From an uncultured Oscillospiraceae bacterium (lineage in GTDB: Bacteria > Bacillota > Clostridia > Oscillospirales > Ruminococcaceae): a stretch of DNA of 21,897 bases. A model generated the notes under the pieces. It was not told where the DNA came from. It searched no databases and saw only the letters and a program-made list of their open reading frames with translations. The translations under genes and the position numbers were made by a program. The stretch spans positions 1 through 21,897 of the forward strand of contig CAKSIT010000026.1 in the NCBI GenBank assembly GCA_934462925.1. Reading direction: 5' to 3'. Of the stretch, positions 20,974 through 21,897 are shown one piece after another (the stretch's first letter is position 1; each line of letters begins with the position of its first letter).

Positions 20974-21789
20974 ATGGACTACAAGGACTTGGTTGGCGCG
21001 ATAAAACGGTACGGCTCGTCGGAGCGCGACATATGCCGCGCTATTTTAGGACTTCCCCCCGAAAAGATAAGCGAGCGCGTTATACTCGCGCCGTGGTGGG
21101 AGGCTGACGTAATGCCTGCACTCGGAAAAGCGTCGTACCTTAAAGCGTCGTATGCAGACGACTCCATACGTATCTGGGACGTTGAAAACGGCAGCTCGCA
21201 CATAACTTACATAAAAACAGGCGTAGGAGCGCCCGTGCTTATGGACGCCGTTCTTGCGCTCGGCATTACCCCGTGCAGGCGCGCGGTTTTTGTCGGCTCT
21301 GTCGGGGCGCTTGACGGGAATATCGCTATCGGCGATATCGTCGTTCCCGAGTACAGCGTAAGCGGCGACGGCGCAAGCCGCTACATTTCAGCGGACTCGC
21401 TGCGGCGCGACTCGTTCGGCAGTAAGGCGTACCCCGACAAGGCGCTGAACGGCGCTTTGCTGTCCAGCGCGCGCGAAATATGCGCGCAAAACGGGGTCGG
21501 CTGTCATGTCGGCATAACGTTCAGCGTTGACACGATTTTCGCGCAGTACGCGCACCTCGGCGAAATAACCGCGCATAACTGCAATACCATAGAAATGGAA
21601 ACCGCCTGCGCGTTTAAGGCGGCGGAGCTTGCGGGGTTCTCCCTTGCGGCGCTCTTAAGCGTTTCGGACAACACCGCAGCCCGCAAATCCCTTATAAGCG
21701 GCAGAACCGAGCAGGAAAAGCTCTACAGAAAGCGGGTAAGGAACGTGATTTTCCCGAAAATAATTCTGAAAACATTGTGCGGCGAATAA
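20974..21789 (+). CDS. Nucleoside phosphorylase superfamily protein (PNP/UDP type)
   Basis: The 271-residue protein shows the PNP/uridine phosphorylase fold signatures: TGVGAPVLMDAV (82-93), VGSVGALDGNIAIGDIVVP (107-125), a VDT segment (185-187), the nucleoside-binding IEMETACAF (206-214), and SVSDNT (229-234) in place of the usual SD acid loop. Such enzymes cleave ribonucleosides with phosphate in purine or pyrimidine salvage. Which base is used cannot be told. The first 45 residues are longer than in minimal members. CAGGAGGG precedes the ATG. It is a single-gene unit divergent from the GNAT operon and is closed by a double hairpin. Confidence 0.85.
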   Translation: MDYKDLVGAIKRYGSSERDICRAILGLPPEKISERVILAPWWEADVMPALGKASYLKASYADDSIRIWDVENGSSHITYIKTGVGAPVLMDAVLALGITPCRRAVFVGSVGALDGNIAIGDIVVPEYSVSGDGASRYISADSLRRDSFGSKAYPDKALNGALLSSAREICAQNGVGCHVGITFSVDTIFAQYAHLGEITAHNCNTIEMETACAFKAAELAGFSLAALLSVSDNTAARKSLISGRTEQEKLYRKRVRNVIFPKIILKTLCGE

Positions 21790-21793
21790 AGCG

Positions 21794-21860
21794 TGCGGGG
21801 GAATGAAAGTTCCCCCCGCATCAGACCGTCGAAAAACCCCCATACGGGGGTTTTCCGACG
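21794..21860 (+). terminator. Two-hairpin terminator of the phosphorylase gene
   Basis: Hairpin one pairs 21794-21803 with 21810-21820 (one extra C). The linker CAGACCGTCGAAAAA (21822-21836) overlaps the start of hairpin two, which pairs 21827-21841 with 21846-21860, with one mismatch and an ATAC loop. Its A-tract, C5/G5 stem and T-tract layout would work in both directions. The arrangement mirrors that at 168-228. Confidence 0.75.
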
Positions 21861-21897
21861 GGACATCCGCACTGCGCGCACGGTTTGACGGCTTGCC

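Noticed and set aside
21821..21897. Minus-strand 3' coding end with a CAQCGCPVGKPPYGGFSTV-like tail
   Set aside because: It would place the terminator hairpin inside coding sequence, and only 25 codons are visible. The reading frame is more likely a by-product of the hairpin.

Overview
The window looks like a chromosomal segment of a Gram-positive, gut or rumen type Clostridia (Ruminococcus/Oscillospiraceae-like). This is inferred from AGGAGG-type ribosome binding sites, sigma-A TTGACA/TATAAT promoters, lipobox lipoproteins, a sortase-type NPDTG anchor, a GH16 lichenase plus GH5 pair, and a conserved rimM-trmD-era-recO-mutS2 housekeeping block. The species cannot be fixed from the sequence alone. 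There are no rRNA, tRNA or CRISPR features.

Layout. (1) 1-93: the first 31 codons of an IS5-like transposase on the minus strand, running off the left edge. (2) 168-5318: a beta-glucan locus. On the minus strand are an AraC regulator, a GH16 lipoprotein lichenase and a cytoplasmic GH5 glucanase. Divergently on the plus strand are a secreted NPDTG-anchored protein and an ABC-type solute-binding lipoprotein. No permease or ATPase is present. GH16 would cut mixed-linkage glucan at the surface, the anchored and lipid-linked proteins would capture fragments, and GH5 would finish oligosaccharides inside the cell. (3) 5261-5967: a 700-base stretch without a protein gene. It holds a terminator hairpin, a rod-shaped structured RNA candidate (5475-5620), two more hairpins, a consensus extended -10 promoter and a 14-bp palindrome. 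(4) 5968-12886: a tight six-gene plus-strand operon of largely uncharacterised proteins. In order these are an SPFH protein with three zinc ribbons, a four-helix membrane protein, a 676-residue single-pass coiled-coil protein, two paralogous helical proteins, and a bactofilin-like beta-repeat protein. Start and stop codons overlap at two junctions. This is the best candidate for an undescribed system; I read it as a membrane-associated scaffold (inference). (5) 12996-20764: a minus-strand operon reading GNAT, GNAT, rimM, trmD fused to an ASCH domain, era, recO, a 64-aa orphan, a zinc-ribbon membrane protein, and mutS2. (6) 20974-21789: a nucleoside phosphorylase-family gene, divergent from the GNAT operon, each with its own near-consensus promoter.

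A recurring detail is a two-hairpin terminator with a conserved linker (CAGNCNGTCGAAAAA). It lies downstream of both the GH5 gene and the phosphorylase gene, at opposite ends of the window and each time in the sense orientation of the gene it follows.
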